Part shown: positions 41,411-50,798 of the stretch, one piece after another
Position numbering within the stretch: position 1 is the first letter of the stretch
How the letters are laid out: every line of letters starts with the position of its first letter
Source: Dryocola sp051307055
GTDB taxonomy: Bacteria; Pseudomonadota; Gammaproteobacteria; Enterobacterales; Enterobacteriaceae
NCBI RefSeq assembly: GCF_051307055.1
Contig: NZ_CP149994.1
Span: 3,596,001 to 3,660,000 of the forward strand
Reading direction: 5' to 3'
DNA: 64,000 bases
The notes under the pieces: generated by a model
What the model was told of the DNA's origin: nothing
Seen by the model: the letters and a program-made list of their open reading frames with translations, nothing else
The model's database searches: none
Program-made: the position numbers and the translations under genes

Positions 41411-42238
41411 ATGGCAAGTTCAACAGTAATCAAGCTCCAGGACGGGAACGTGATGCCTCAGTTGGGCCTCGGCGTATGGCAAGCCAGTAATGAAGAGGTA
41501 ATGCTCGCCATTGATAAGGCTCTGGAGGTCGGTTATCGCTCAATTGATACTGCCGCAGCGTACAAAAATGAAGACGGCGTGGGCAACGCCCTGAAAAATG
41601 CAGGCCTGCCGCGCGATGAGTTATTCATCACCACCAAGCTCTGGAATGAAGATCAGCAGCGTCCGCGTCAGGCGCTGGAAGAGAGCCTGAAAAAACTGCA
41701 GCTTGATAGCGTCGATCTCTACCTGATGCACTGGCCCGTACCGGGCAAAGACCACTATGTTGAAGCCTGGCAAGGGATGATTGAGCTGCAAAAGCAGGGG
41801 CTGGCGAAAAGCATCGGCGTCTGTAATTTCCAGGTCAACCATTTGCAAAGGCTGATTGATGAAACGGGCGTGACGCCGGTTATCAACCAGATTGAACTGC
41901 ATCCGCTGCTGCAGCAGCGTCAGCTTCACTCCTGGAACGCCACGCACAAGATCCAGACCGAATCATGGAGTCCGCTGGCGCAGGGCGGCGAAGGCGTTTT
42001 CAATCAAAAAATCATTCGCGATCTGGCGGATAAATACGGTAAAACGCCGGCGCAAATCGTTATTCGCTGGCACCTTGACTGCGGCCTGGTCGTTATCCCG
42101 AAATCGGTCACGCCGTCGCGCATCGTTGAGAACTTTAACGTGTTTGATTTCCGTCTCGATAAAGACGAGCTGGGTGAGATTGCGAAGCTGGACAGCAACA
42201 AGCGGCTGGGGCCTGATCCGGATGTGTTTGGCGAGTAA
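41411..42238 (+). CDS. dkgA: DkgA, 2,5-diketo-D-gluconate / methylglyoxal reductase
   Basis: 275 residues. Aldo-keto reductase AKR5C: DTAAAYKNE carries the active-site Asp and Tyr, TTKLWNED the Lys, LMHWPVPG the His; NADPH loop IPKSVTPSRIVEN lies near residue 230. It reduces methylglyoxal and beta-keto esters. AAGGAG precedes the start. It is the second gene of the aldehyde-responsive unit with yqhD. Confidence 0.96.
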   Translation: MASSTVIKLQDGNVMPQLGLGVWQASNEEVMLAIDKALEVGYRSIDTAAAYKNEDGVGNALKNAGLPRDELFITTKLWNEDQQRPRQALEESLKKLQLDSVDLYLMHWPVPGKDHYVEAWQGMIELQKQGLAKSIGVCNFQVNHLQRLIDETGVTPVINQIELHPLLQQRQLHSWNATHKIQTESWSPLAQGGEGVFNQKIIRDLADKYGKTPAQIVIRWHLDCGLVVIPKSVTPSRIVENFNVFDFRLDKDELGEIAKLDSNKRLGPDPDVFGE

Positions 42239-42433
42239 TTCCCCACGCTTACGGGAAAGGCTTTAGATTGCTGACAAAGAAGGAAAAGCTTGGATTTTCC
42301 TTCTTTGTGGTTATCAGCCGAAAATCAATCCCTTGATTTCCCTTGTTATTTTTCCCAGCGATACCTGGTCGCCTCGTTTTAGATTTGGCATCAGGCTACA
42401 GCCTTCCCCACGCTTATGGAGAAGGCTTTTTAG
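42239..42433. repeat. Long hairpin bracketed by imperfect direct repeats, after dkgA
   Basis: TTCCCCACGCTTACGGGAAA (from 42239) recurs as TTCCCCACGCTTATGGAGAA (from 42404), each running on to GGCTTT. Between them a perfect 14-bp stem ACAAAGAAGGAAAA (42274-42287) pairs with TTTTCCTTCTTTGT (42295-42308) over a 7-nt loop, extended by GCTGA/TCAGC. It may end both convergent transcripts, or be a small mobile or duplicated element. Confidence 0.65.
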
Positions 42434-44635
42434 TTACGCCGGTCTTTTCTTCGTTCCGGCTTTTACGCCGCTCTTAGGCGCAAACTTCGCACCTTCTGCG
42501 GCAGGACGACGCTGGTGCGCAATCGGCGTGTGCTTGGTCAGCGCCGGCCGCGACTTGCTGTTATAACGACGCGCTTCACGCATCTCTTCTAACGTCGGCG
42601 ACGGGACCAGGCACTCGCGACGGCCACCAATCAGGTGTTTTTTACCCATCGCTTCCAGCGCCTCGCGGATCATCGGCCAGTTCGCCGGATCGTGATAGCG
42701 CAGCAACGCTTTATGCAGACGACGCTGGCGCTCGCCCTTCGGCACCACCACCTCTTCACTCTTGTAGCTTATCTTACCCAGCGGGTTCTTACCGGTGTAA
42801 TACATGGTGGTCGAGTTTGCCAGCGGAGAAGGATAGAAGTTCTGCACCTGATCCAGACGGAAACGGTTCTTCTTCAGCCACAGCGCAAGGTTTACCATAT
42901 CCTCATCGCGCGTACCCGGATGCGCGGAGATGAAATAGGGGATCAGATATTGCTCTTTCCCCGCCTGTTTCGAATAGGTGTCAAACAGCTCTTTAAAGCG
43001 CTGATAGCTGCCCATACCCGGCTTCATCATCTTCGACAACGGCCCTTCTTCGGTATGTTCCGGGGCAATCTTCAGATAGCCGCCCACGTGGTGCGTCGCC
43101 AGCTCTTTGATATAGCGCGGATCTTCTACCGCGATGTCATAACGCACGCCGGAGGCGATAAGGATCTTTTTAATCCCCGGCAGCTCACGGGCACGGCGGT
43201 AAAGATTGATGGTCGGCTCGTGGTCGGTATCCATATGCGGACAAATGTCCGGGTAAACGCAGGAGAGACGGCGGCAGGTTTGTTCAGCGCGCGGCGATTT
43301 ACAGCGCAGCATATACATGTTTGCCGTCGGGCCGCCAAGGTCAGAAACCACGCCGGTAAAGCCCGGAACCGTGTCGCGCATCGCTTCGATTTCATTGATG
43401 ATCGAATCTTCGGAACGACTCTGAATAATGCGTCCTTCATGCTCGGTGATGGAGCAGAATGAACAGCCGCCGAAGCAGCCGCGCATGATATTGACCGAGA
43501 AGCGAATCATTTCATACGCGGGAATACGAGCTTTGCCATAAGAGGGATGCGGCACGCGCTTATACGGCAGAGCAAACACGCCGTCCATCTCATCGGTGGA
43601 GAGCGGAATGGCCGGCGGGTTAATCCAGATATAGCGATCGCCATGCTTTTGCATCAGCGCACGCGCGCAGCCCGGGTTGGTTTCATGGTGCAAAATACGC
43701 GAGGCGTGCGCATAGAGCACTTTGTCGTTTTTCACTTTTTCAAACGACGGCAGCAGCACGTAAGTTTTTTCCCACGGCTTAGGGCGCGGCGGCTGAACGA
43801 CAACGGCTTTTGGCTCCTGCGCAACGGGACCAGCAGGTTTGCCCGTTTCCGCGCAGGGTAAATCTTCGCCGTACGGATGAGGGATAGGGTCGATGCGCCC
43901 CGGCGTATCCAGACGCGTGGAATCCACGCCGGTCCAGCCCGGCATCGCTTCTTTACGCATCATCGCGGTGTTGCGCACGTCGCTTATCTCGTCAATCATC
44001 TCGCCCATCGCCAGACGATGGGCCACTTCCACCAGCGGGCGTTCGCCGTTGCCAAAGATCAGCATATCGGCTTTGGCATCCACCAGAATAGAGCGGCGTA
44101 CGGTATCGGACCAGTAGTCGTAGTGCGCGGTGCGCCTGAGGCTCGCTTCGATGCCGCCCAGGATCACCGGCACATCACGCCAGGCTTCTTTACAGCGCTG
44201 GGTGTAGACCAGCGACGCGCGGTCAGGACGTTTGCCCGCGACGTTACCCGCCGTATAAGCGTCGTCATGACGCAGCTTGCGGTCGGCGGTGTAACGGTTG
44301 ATCATGGAATCCATGTTGCCTGCGGTCACGCCGAAGAACAGGTTCGGCTTGCCCAGCTGCATAAAGTCTTCTTTGCTGTTCCAGTCCGGCTGGGAGATTA
44401 TCCCGACGCGGAAGCCCTGCGCCTCCAGCATGCGGCCACAGATCGCCATGCCAAAGCTTGGGTGATCAACGTACGCATCCCCGGTGACCAGAATGATGTC
44501 GCAGCTGTCCCAGCCTAAGTCGTCCATCTCCTTGCGCGACATGGGTAAAAACGGTGCCGGGCCGAAACAGGCCGCCCAGTATTGAGGCCACGAAAAGAGT
44601 TCGCGATCGGGCTGGATCAGGCTTACAGAGCTCAT
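42434..44635 (-). CDS. ygiQ: YgiQ family radical SAM protein
   Basis: 733 residues. UPF0313 family: an N-terminal domain with WDSCDIILVTGDAYVDHPSFG, then the radical SAM motif C-x3-C-x2-C in MRGCFGGCSFCSITEHEG near residue 385, followed by GGPTANMY and APEHTEEGPLSKMMKPG. A basic, disordered C-terminus ends KSGVKAGTKKRPA. Substrate is unknown. In E. coli it was once annotated with ftsP neighbours in the same orientation, as here. Confidence 0.95.
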   Translation of the reverse strand: MSSVSLIQPDRELFSWPQYWAACFGPAPFLPMSRKEMDDLGWDSCDIILVTGDAYVDHPSFGMAICGRMLEAQGFRVGIISQPDWNSKEDFMQLGKPNLFFGVTAGNMDSMINRYTADRKLRHDDAYTAGNVAGKRPDRASLVYTQRCKEAWRDVPVILGGIEASLRRTAHYDYWSDTVRRSILVDAKADMLIFGNGERPLVEVAHRLAMGEMIDEISDVRNTAMMRKEAMPGWTGVDSTRLDTPGRIDPIPHPYGEDLPCAETGKPAGPVAQEPKAVVVQPPRPKPWEKTYVLLPSFEKVKNDKVLYAHASRILHHETNPGCARALMQKHGDRYIWINPPAIPLSTDEMDGVFALPYKRVPHPSYGKARIPAYEMIRFSVNIMRGCFGGCSFCSITEHEGRIIQSRSEDSIINEIEAMRDTVPGFTGVVSDLGGPTANMYMLRCKSPRAEQTCRRLSCVYPDICPHMDTDHEPTINLYRRARELPGIKKILIASGVRYDIAVEDPRYIKELATHHVGGYLKIAPEHTEEGPLSKMMKPGMGSYQRFKELFDTYSKQAGKEQYLIPYFISAHPGTRDEDMVNLALWLKKNRFRLDQVQNFYPSPLANSTTMYYTGKNPLGKISYKSEEVVVPKGERQRRLHKALLRYHDPANWPMIREALEAMGKKHLIGGRRECLVPSPTLEEMREARRYNSKSRPALTKHTPIAHQRRPAAEGAKFAPKSGVKAGTKKRPA

Positions 44636-44765
44636 ATAGCTTTCCGAAAAAATGATGTAAAAGTAACCAAAGCCGGCGATTATACGCAGGTTCCAGGTAA
44701 TAAATGAAGGGTTAATGCAATGTTATATTTGCCCTCACCAAAAGATAAGGGCAGAAGCCGGATCG

Positions 44766-46178
44766 TTAAGGAGCAGGGTTTACCAGAAGCTGGCCAATCG
44801 AGCCCCTGTCCGCCATTTCCAGCGTCTGGCTGGAATAGAGGAACGGGAAGTGCTCCCAGGACGGCTGGCCGAAATAAACCAGCAGCTCAACCTGGCCATC
44901 GACCCAGACCGTATCCTTCCAGCCGCGATCTTCGCCAAAAGGCGCTGCGCCATTAACGTTCTTAATCAGGAAGCTCACGCCTTCAATATGGAAGGACTGC
45001 GGCATATCCGAACGCAGGATCCAGCGCTCCCAGGTGCCCTGCTGCGTCTGGATATCGATGCGTTTGATATCCCACAGCTGGCCGTTAATACCGGGCTCAT
45101 CGCCCAGCGTAATATCGCGGCTGCGTGCCGGAGTGCCGTTGATAATTTCATCCGGCAGCAGGCGCATTGGCAGGCTATCCGTTACCAGCGGCAGCAGGCC
45201 CGTCGGACGCAGCGTTAATACCAGGGTAGAAATAAGAATGCTCGACGGCTCAAAGAAGCCGCGAATACGATCCATAATCCCCGCGGCCTCACCGCAGGTA
45301 ATGGAAACTTCTTTCCCTTCGGTCATATCAACCAGGATTTCGCGGCGCTCGCCGGGAGCCAGAGAGAGCTGCTTGACCGGGACAGGCGCAGGTAAGAAGC
45401 CCTGATCGCCTGAAATGACATGCATTGGACGGTTATCGCTCATTTGCAGCAAATAGCGGCGCGCGTTGGAGGCGTTGAGCAAGCGCAGGCGCACCCAGCC
45501 GCGAGAAACTTCAACATAAGGTCCCTGCACGCCGTTAACCAGCAGCGTATCGCCAACAAAGCCGCCGCTGCCCGGCTCGATATATTCCGGCGTACCGAAG
45601 TTGTCCAGCCGCTTATCCTGAATGATGACCGGGAAATCATCCACGCCATAGTGATTAGGAATGGGCAAGGATTTGCTGACTTCATCTTCAATAAGCCACA
45701 TACCCGCAAGGCCGTTATACACCTGCTGGGCCGAACGGTTTGGCGTATTCGCCCGATACCAAAGCGTGGCGGCCTGCTGGCGAATGGGCAGCACGGGCGA
45801 CCAGTCAACGTTCGGCGACATCATGCGCGGCGCGCCGCCCATTAAAGGCCCCGGCACCTGAAGGCCGGCAATCGTCATGCCGATATTTTCCTGCAGGCGA
45901 TTGCTGTAGATCATCTTTACATCGTCGCCGTTCCAGACGCGGATAGTCGGCCCCAGATAGCGGCCGTTTAGCCCCCAGACCTGCGCCTTCGCGCCGCCGG
46001 TGAATGACCAGTGCGCCCGCTGCAGCGTCAGAAAAAGAGGCTGACCGCGACGGGATTCAAGCAAAGGGGGAACGGGTAAAGGTAGCTGCTGCCCTGCCGC
46101 ATTTGCCCTCAGTGGCACCGCACCCGCACAAAGTGCAATTCCCGATGCCTGCATAAACTGACGCCGACTGAGTGACAT
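44766..46178 (-). CDS. ftsP: FtsP (SufI), cell division protein
   Basis: 470 residues with a twin-arginine signal (SLSRRQFMQASGIAL...ANA), so it is exported folded by Tat. Three cupredoxin domains follow as in multicopper oxidases, but the copper His clusters are not apparent (for example the C-terminal FPFLYSSQTLEM replaces HCH-type motifs). In E. coli it stabilises the divisome under stress. It starts about 75 bp after plsC on the same strand and may be co-transcribed. Confidence 0.95.
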   Translation of the reverse strand: MSLSRRQFMQASGIALCAGAVPLRANAAGQQLPLPVPPLLESRRGQPLFLTLQRAHWSFTGGAKAQVWGLNGRYLGPTIRVWNGDDVKMIYSNRLQENIGMTIAGLQVPGPLMGGAPRMMSPNVDWSPVLPIRQQAATLWYRANTPNRSAQQVYNGLAGMWLIEDEVSKSLPIPNHYGVDDFPVIIQDKRLDNFGTPEYIEPGSGGFVGDTLLVNGVQGPYVEVSRGWVRLRLLNASNARRYLLQMSDNRPMHVISGDQGFLPAPVPVKQLSLAPGERREILVDMTEGKEVSITCGEAAGIMDRIRGFFEPSSILISTLVLTLRPTGLLPLVTDSLPMRLLPDEIINGTPARSRDITLGDEPGINGQLWDIKRIDIQTQQGTWERWILRSDMPQSFHIEGVSFLIKNVNGAAPFGEDRGWKDTVWVDGQVELLVYFGQPSWEHFPFLYSSQTLEMADRGSIGQLLVNPAP

Positions 46179-46253
46179 AGTTGCTCCATGTAAAACAAAA
46201 CGTGGGGGCGGTACAAAGCGTACCGCCAGAAGGGAAAATTCGTTATGAGGCGA

Positions 46254-47009
46254 TCAGTTCGCCTGTTTCTTCTCTACCGTGCCGGCTGCTTCGCGCTCCG
46301 CCACTTCTTTATTTAGCTCTTCGATTTTCGCCATCATAATCTCGCGGCAGTGCGTTGCCAGTTTACGCACCTGCTCTTTACCGTACTGGCTGGTGTCGAT
46401 CGGCGGCAGCATTTCAACAATCACCAGGCCGTTATTCCAGCGGTTTAATTTAATTTTATTACTGGTGTTGGAAACGCACACCGGAATTATCGGAACGCCG
46501 GCAGCAATAGCAGCATGGAAGGCGCCGGTTTTAAATGGCAGCAATCCGCGTCCACGGCTGCGGGTGCCCTCCGGGAACATCCATACGGATATGTTACGTT
46601 TCTGCATTTGCGTCACAACCTGCGTAATGGTGCTGTGCGCTTTGGCCCGGTTATCCCTATCGATCAACAGGTTGCCGGTTAACCAGTATAGCTGCCCAAA
46701 GAAAGGGACCCACAGCAGGCTTTTCTTGCCCACGGTGACCGTCGGCGGCTGCACAATATTTGCGGCGGTAACCATATCGAAATTATTCTGGTGGTTACCG
46801 ATATAGATTGCGGTTGGGTGGTTTTCAGCGCCTGCGGGTAAACGGGTTTCTACTTTCAGGCCAAACACCGGCGCAAGGCGTCCAAAAAGATGGCCGAAAG
46901 TTGCCACGTGGCGCGGGTTACGCGGGCTAAATAAGCAGTAGATGCAGCCTAAAATGCATACCAGAAGGCAATAAATCACAACAATAATAAAACGAACAAT
47001 GGATAGCAT
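46254..47009 (-). CDS. plsC: PlsC, 1-acyl-sn-glycerol-3-phosphate acyltransferase
   Basis: 251 residues from ATG 47009 (MLSIVRFIIVVIY); the ten-residue extension is not supported by the E. coli start. An N-terminal TM helix anchors it in the inner membrane. Catalytic HX4D is NHQNNFD near residue 73, substrate-binding FPEGTRSRGRGLLPFKTGAF near residue 145. It makes phosphatidic acid, an essential step of phospholipid synthesis. It lies between parC and ftsP on the same strand, as in E. coli. Confidence 0.96.
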   Translation of the reverse strand: MLSIVRFIIVVIYCLLVCILGCIYCLFSPRNPRHVATFGHLFGRLAPVFGLKVETRLPAGAENHPTAIYIGNHQNNFDMVTAANIVQPPTVTVGKKSLLWVPFFGQLYWLTGNLLIDRDNRAKAHSTITQVVTQMQKRNISVWMFPEGTRSRGRGLLPFKTGAFHAAIAAGVPIIPVCVSNTSNKIKLNRWNNGLVIVEMLPPIDTSQYGKEQVRKLATHCREIMMAKIEELNKEVAEREAAGTVEKKQAN

Positions 47010-47100
47010 AACGACCTCTGTAACCTGAACCGCTAACAAGTATGACCTGCTTTAGCGCAAAACACACCGTTCGGGCGACAGGACTGCCGCCCGATATCGG

Positions 47101-49371
47101 TTACTCTTCGCTGTCGCCAACGCCTGCGCGCGCCGGTGAATCAACTTCCACACGATCGATGCGTTGCAGGCCGCGCATCAGCGTACCGCGACGTCCGCGC
47201 TCGCCGGTAATTTTCTGAAGTTCTTCCGGACGCAGTTTAATCTTACGTTTGCCCACGTGCAGCGTAACGGTGCTAAGAGGCGGCAGAATAAACAGATGCG
47301 CCAGCTTATCTTCGCCTTTCGCCGCCTCTGCGGATGGAATGGAGATAATTTTATTGCCTTTCCCTTTCGATAGCTGCGGCAGATCGCTCACCGGGAACAT
47401 CAGCATACGCCCGACGGCGGTGATCGCCATCAGCATATCGTCTTCGCTGGTGATTTCCATCGGCGGCAGCACGCGCGCGTTATCCGGCAAGGAAATCAGC
47501 GCCTTACCCGCTCGGTTACGCGATATCAGATCGTTGAAAGTACAAACGAAGCCATAGCCCGCGTCGGAAGCCATCAGCAGTTTCTGTTCGTCCGGCGCCA
47601 TCAACACGTGCTCTACGGTTGCGCCCGGCGGCGGCGTGAGCTTGCCGGTTAACGGTTCGCCCTGCCCGCGCGCCGAAGGCAGCGTGATAGGATCAAGCGC
47701 ATAGCTTCGTCCTGTAGAGTCGATAAACGCCACCGGCTGGTTGCTCTTGCCCTTCGCAGAAGCCAGGTAGCTGTCGCCCGCCTTGTAGTTAAGGCCCTGC
47801 GCGTCGATATCATGCCCTTTGGCGCTGCGCACCCAGCCCATTTGCGATAGCACAATCGTGACCGGCTCGGACGGCGTCATATCGTGCTCGCTCATCGCTT
47901 TAGCTTCTGCGCGCTCGTGCAGCGGAGAGCGACGCTCGTCGCCATAGGCGTCGGCATCGGCCTGCAGCTCTTTCTTCAGCAGCGTATTCATTTTGCGCTC
48001 GGAGGCCAGAATGCCCTGCAGCCGTTCGCGCTCTTTTTCCAGCTCGCTTTGCTCGCCGCGGATTTTCACCTCTTCGAGTTTGGCGAGGTGGCGTAACTTC
48101 AGTTCCAGAATAGATTCAGCCTGGGTTTCGCTCAGGTCAAAACGCGCCATCAGCACCGGCTTCGGTTCGTCCTCGCTACGAATGATATGAATCACTTCAT
48201 CGATATTGAGGAACGCGACCAGCAAACCTTCAAGAATATGCAGGCGCCTGAGCACTTTTTCGAGACGGTAGTTCAGGCGGCGGCGCACCGTGTCGCGGCG
48301 GTAAACCAGCCACTCGCTGAGGATTTCGAGCAGGTTTTTCACCGACGGACGGTTATCCAGGCCGATCATATTGAGGTTAACGCGATAGCTCTTCTCAAGA
48401 TCGGTGGTGGCAAACAGGTGGTTCATCACCTGATCCATGTCCACGCGGTTTGAACGCGGCACAATCACCAGACGCGTCGGGTTTTCGTGATCGGATTCGT
48501 CACGCAGATCTTCCACCATCGGCAGCTTTTTGGCGCGCATCTGGCTGGCGATTTGCTCCAGCACGCGAGCGCCGGAAACCTGGTGCGGCAGCGCGGTGAT
48601 CACCACGTCGCCGTCTTCTTTTTTCCATACGGCGCGCATGCGCACAGACCCGCGGCCGTTCTGGTAAATTTTACGGATTTCAGCGCGCGGCGTGATGATT
48701 TCGGCTTCGGTCGGATAATCCGGGCCATGAACGATATCCAGCAGCTCATCGAGCGTCGTTTTGGGCTGGTCGATAAGCGTAATGGCGGCTTTCGCTACCT
48801 CCCGCAGGTTGTGCGGTGGAATATCCGTCGCCATCCCGACTGCGATGCCGGTGGTGCCGTTCAGCAGAATGTTTGGCAGACGCGCAGGCAGCGTTTTCGG
48901 CTCCTGAAGCGTGCCGTCAAAGTTCGGAGTGTAATCAACTGTGCCCTGGCCCAGTTCACCCAGCAGCAGCTCTGCGTATTTAGACAGGCGCGATTCGGTA
49001 TAACGCATCGCCGCGAAGGATTTCGGATCGTCCGGTGCGCCCCAGTTCCCCTGGCCGTCTACCAGCGGGTAGCGGTAAGAGAACGGCTGCGCCATCAGCA
49101 CCATCGCTTCGTAGCAGGCGCTGTCGCCGTGCGGATGGTACTTACCCAGCACGTCGCCTACGGTGCGGGCAGATTTTTTGAATTTAGCGCTGGCGCTGAG
49201 TCCCAGCTCCGACATGGCATAGACGATACGGCGCTGCACGGGCTTAAGCCCGTCGCCAATAAAGGGCAGCGCGCGGTCCATGATGACGTACATGGAATAG
49301 TTGAGATAGGCATTTTCCGTGAACTCGTGCAGCGCAAGGCGCTCTGCACCATCATGAGTTAAATCACTCAT
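47101..49371 (-). CDS. parC: ParC, topoisomerase IV subunit A
   Basis: 756 residues. The breakage-reunion domain carries the catalytic Tyr in AMRYTESRLSKY, and the quinolone region reads GKYHPHGDSACYEAM with Ser84 and Glu88 (Ser80 and Glu84 in E. coli numbering), both wild type. Four extra residues are present near the N-terminus (MSDLTHDGAERL) compared with E. coli. The C-terminal pinwheel ends with an RPEELQKITGERGRRGT-type segment. With ParE (53258-55153) it decatenates daughter chromosomes. Confidence 0.97.
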   Translation of the reverse strand: MSDLTHDGAERLALHEFTENAYLNYSMYVIMDRALPFIGDGLKPVQRRIVYAMSELGLSASAKFKKSARTVGDVLGKYHPHGDSACYEAMVLMAQPFSYRYPLVDGQGNWGAPDDPKSFAAMRYTESRLSKYAELLLGELGQGTVDYTPNFDGTLQEPKTLPARLPNILLNGTTGIAVGMATDIPPHNLREVAKAAITLIDQPKTTLDELLDIVHGPDYPTEAEIITPRAEIRKIYQNGRGSVRMRAVWKKEDGDVVITALPHQVSGARVLEQIASQMRAKKLPMVEDLRDESDHENPTRLVIVPRSNRVDMDQVMNHLFATTDLEKSYRVNLNMIGLDNRPSVKNLLEILSEWLVYRRDTVRRRLNYRLEKVLRRLHILEGLLVAFLNIDEVIHIIRSEDEPKPVLMARFDLSETQAESILELKLRHLAKLEEVKIRGEQSELEKERERLQGILASERKMNTLLKKELQADADAYGDERRSPLHERAEAKAMSEHDMTPSEPVTIVLSQMGWVRSAKGHDIDAQGLNYKAGDSYLASAKGKSNQPVAFIDSTGRSYALDPITLPSARGQGEPLTGKLTPPPGATVEHVLMAPDEQKLLMASDAGYGFVCTFNDLISRNRAGKALISLPDNARVLPPMEITSEDDMLMAITAVGRMLMFPVSDLPQLSKGKGNKIISIPSAEAAKGEDKLAHLFILPPLSTVTLHVGKRKIKLRPEELQKITGERGRRGTLMRGLQRIDRVEVDSPARAGVGDSEE

Positions 49372-49539
49372 TAATTATTCATCCTCAAACTGACGAGCCG
49401 AGTGTGGCCACAAACGGCGTAATTGCCGCCGATAGTACCTTATCTGGCCTGCCGAGTCACAGGGAGGAATAGCTTTGCACAGAGGTTTAACGCCGGTGAA
49501 TGCCGGAAAGCGAGCCGCAGCAGGCGGCTCGTTGCAGCC

Positions 49540-49944
49540 TTACTTCATTTTGTTGATTTGCTTGACGTCTATTTCAACGGAATTCCAGTCTTTGTCCACT
49601 TCGCCCTGGATCTCCACGGTATCCTTCGGCGTGATGGTCTGCCCGTTCCAGCGCTTGTTATCGATGTCCACATTTACCGTGCCGGAAGCGTCGCGAAAGA
49701 TGTAGTGATCCCCGCCGATACGCTGTTCAATGTTGCCCCGCAGCGTAACCCAGGTGTCGTCAGAGAATGTTTTGGCTTTTTCTGCCGTGGTTACCGTGCC
49801 CGTTGGGCCGACAAACCCGCCAGACGCAGGAGCCTGCTGCGCGTTAGCTGGCGCATTCGGATCCACAAAACCACCCTGTTTCGCAGCTATTGCAGGTGCG
49901 GAGGAAATAGCGAGTACGGTCAGAATAGCTGCTACTTTTTTCAT
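49540..49944 (-). CDS. ygiW: YgiW, periplasmic BOF (OB-fold) stress protein
   Basis: 134 residues with signal peptide MKKVAAILTVLAISSAPAIA. A Pro/Ala-rich spacer is followed by the BOF domain: VTTAEKAKTFSDDTWVTLRG, GGDHYIFRDASGTVNVDID, WNGQTITPKDTVEIQGEVDKDW. In E. coli (VisP in Salmonella) it helps survive peroxide, cadmium and acid stress and is controlled with the divergent qseBC operon. 194 bp separate the two starts. Confidence 0.94.
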   Translation of the reverse strand: MKKVAAILTVLAISSAPAIAAKQGGFVDPNAPANAQQAPASGGFVGPTGTVTTAEKAKTFSDDTWVTLRGNIEQRIGGDHYIFRDASGTVNVDIDNKRWNGQTITPKDTVEIQGEVDKDWNSVEIDVKQINKMK

Positions 49945-50138
49945 TATTTATTCTCCTAATCGGTATGTCGTTTCTGATACCTATTAAAGCGCATAGATCT
50001 TAACGCGATCTTAATTTCGCTGCGCAAAAATGCATTTTTTACTGAATTGCGGCCATTGCCGAAGCATCGTGCTTTTCCTCTGTACACGCCGAATCAAACG
50101 TTATTAACTTCACGTGGTTGAGCGATAAGGACAGCGTC

Positions 50139-50798
50139 ATGCGCGTATTATTAATTGAAGATGACAAACTGATCGGCGATGGACTAAAAGCCGGACTGAC
50201 CAAAATGGGGTTTACTATCGACTGGTTTACCGATGGCAAACCTGGTCAATCAGCATTAAGCCGGGCCCCCTACGATGCGGTCGTACTTGATTTGAGCCTG
50301 CCTGGCATAGACGGTCTGGAAATATTAAAAAGCTGGCGGCGTAACGGCCAAAATGAACCGGTATTAATCCTCACCGCGCGCGATGCGCTGGAACAGCGCA
50401 TCGAAGGGTTACAGCTCGGCGCCGATGACTATTTATGCAAACCTTTCGCGCTAATTGAAGTAGCCGCACGCCTGCAGGTTTTAATCCGCCGCACCCACGG
50501 CCAGCCGCAGCCGGCGCTTTCACACGCAGGGGTTGAGCTCGACCCAATCAAATTAACCGTCGCCAAAAACGGAGAATCCCTGCAGCTAAAGCCGAAAGAG
50601 TTCGCGCTGCTCGAATTGCTGATGCGCAACGCCGGTCGCGTACTTCCCCGCTCGCTTATTGAAGAGAAAATTTATAGCTGGGACGATGAGGTTTCCAGAA
50701 ACGCGCTGGAAGTTCATATTCATCATCTTCGCCGTAAGCTGGGCAGCGGCTTTATTCGCACCGTTCACGGGGTTGGCTACACGTTGGGTGAAGAATGA
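50139..50798 (+). CDS. qseB: QseB, OmpR-family response regulator
   Basis: 219 residues from ATG 50139 (MRVLLIEDDKLIGDG), with AAGGA 7-11 bp upstream; the extension to 50118 is unsupported. Receiver domain with acidic pair in IEDD, phosphoacceptor Asp51 in VVLDLSLPG and Lys in LCKPFALIE; C-terminal winged helix (LKPKEFALLELLMRNAG, VEVH-type LEVHIHHLRRKLG). Works with QseC; overlaps qseC by 4 bp. Confidence 0.95.
   Translation: MRVLLIEDDKLIGDGLKAGLTKMGFTIDWFTDGKPGQSALSRAPYDAVVLDLSLPGIDGLEILKSWRRNGQNEPVLILTARDALEQRIEGLQLGADDYLCKPFALIEVAARLQVLIRRTHGQPQPALSHAGVELDPIKLTVAKNGESLQLKPKEFALLELLMRNAGRVLPRSLIEEKIYSWDDEVSRNALEVHIHHLRRKLGSGFIRTVHGVGYTLGEE

Noticed and set aside
47101..49371. Quinolone-resistance substitution in ParC
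   Set aside because: The region reads HPHGDSACYEAM with the usual Ser and Glu; no resistance change is seen.
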